Of a stretch of DNA of 6,428 bases, positions 6,308 through 6,428 are shown piece after piece (positions within the stretch are counted from its first letter, which is position 1; each line of letters begins with the position of its first letter). Source of the DNA: Synergistaceae bacterium (lineage in GTDB: Bacteria; Synergistota; Synergistia; Synergistales; Aminobacteriaceae); contig JAAYJB010000090.1 of the NCBI GenBank assembly GCA_012523155.1, forward strand, positions 1 to 6,428. Direction: 5' to 3'. The notes below the pieces were generated by a model, which saw only the letters and a program-made list of their open reading frames with translations, searched no databases and was not told the origin of the DNA. A program made the translations under genes and the position numbers.

Positions 6308-6428
6308 GTGCGCCCGGCATGGTTCATGTCTATACGGTGCAAGTCCGGAACACCGAAGGCGCAGTAGGTGTTAGCTTAAGGCAAGGGCGCCTGCCGCAAG
6401 GCAGGGTCTGAAGGAAGCCGGCGGCAAA
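6308..6428 (+). mobile_element. 5' end of a bacterial group IIC intron (truncated by the window edge)
   Basis: The sequence begins GTGCGCCCGGCATGG, matching the 5' splice-site consensus GUGYG and continuing like the Oceanobacillus iheyensis group IIC intron as I remember it. Domain I elements follow in the same order: CGG/CCG hairpin (6335-6337 with 6345-6347), AACACC/GGTGTT helix (6349-6354 with 6367-6372), a GCAA tetraloop on a 6-bp stem CCTGCC/GGCAGG (6390-6395 with 6400-6405), then TCTGAAGGAAGC and GGCGGCAAA, which are nearly identical in that intron. Group II introns are self-splicing ribozymes that move through an RNA intermediate with a reverse transcriptase/maturase. The catalytic domain V, any reverse transcriptase gene and the 3' end would lie to the right of the window. 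Position directly after a terminator's T tract agrees with class C insertion habit. Whether the copy is full-length or active cannot be told. Confidence 0.88.

Noticed and set aside
5701..6342. A 213-codon minus-strand open frame overlapping the end of rocB, the terminator and the intron start.
   Set aside because: It crosses a strong terminator hairpin and the intron boundary and shows no motif; it is a shadow of rocB.
6161..6367. A 68-codon plus-strand open frame running from rocB into the intron.
   Set aside because: It spans the rocB stop, the terminator and structured intron RNA in another frame, with no ribosome binding site.

Overview
The window looks like a chromosomal segment from a diderm, anaerobic, amino-acid-fermenting bacterium. 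A member of the Synergistota, or a Clostridia-like anaerobe, would fit. The grounds are the gene content (a cysteine desulfidase/serine dehydratase-alpha-like protein, an anaerobe-type nitronate monooxygenase homologue, and RocB), the moderately high GC by eye, the strong GGAGG-type ribosome binding sites with GTG and TTG starts, and a secreted periplasmic domain on the channel protein. The lineage is an inference from protein style, not a database result.

Layout. Bases 1-845 hold the 5' two-thirds of a minus-strand gene of the CyuA/YhaM (UPF0597) L-cysteine desulfidase family; it begins with GTG at 845 and runs off the left edge. Bases 846-1085 are a divergent intergenic region with a good sigma-70-like promoter facing left and a weaker candidate facing right. 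Bases 1086-2159 encode a nitronate monooxygenase/FabK-like FMN protein with a TTG start and an unusual C-terminal cysteine cluster. A GC-rich hairpin lies between it and the next gene. Bases 2242-4614 encode a 790-residue MscS-family channel with a signal peptide and a very long periplasmic coiled coil. Three bases after its stop comes a RocB-type M20 metallohydrolase (4618-6267), whose ribosome binding site lies inside the channel gene. A strong intrinsic terminator at 6275-6307 closes this two-gene unit.

The most notable element is at the right edge. Exactly at the end of the terminator's T tract, at 6308, begins a sequence with the 5' end and domain I structure of a bacterial group IIC intron (compared from memory with the Oceanobacillus iheyensis intron). 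Only about 121 bases are visible. Insertion just after an intrinsic terminator is the known target preference of this intron class.

How the genes may work together. The cysteine desulfidase and RocB both point to amino acid catabolism. The channel and RocB are very likely cotranslated. The nitronate monooxygenase homologue is divergent from the desulfidase gene and may be only partly separated from the channel by a leaky hairpin. No functional link beyond this arrangement can be proved from the sequence.
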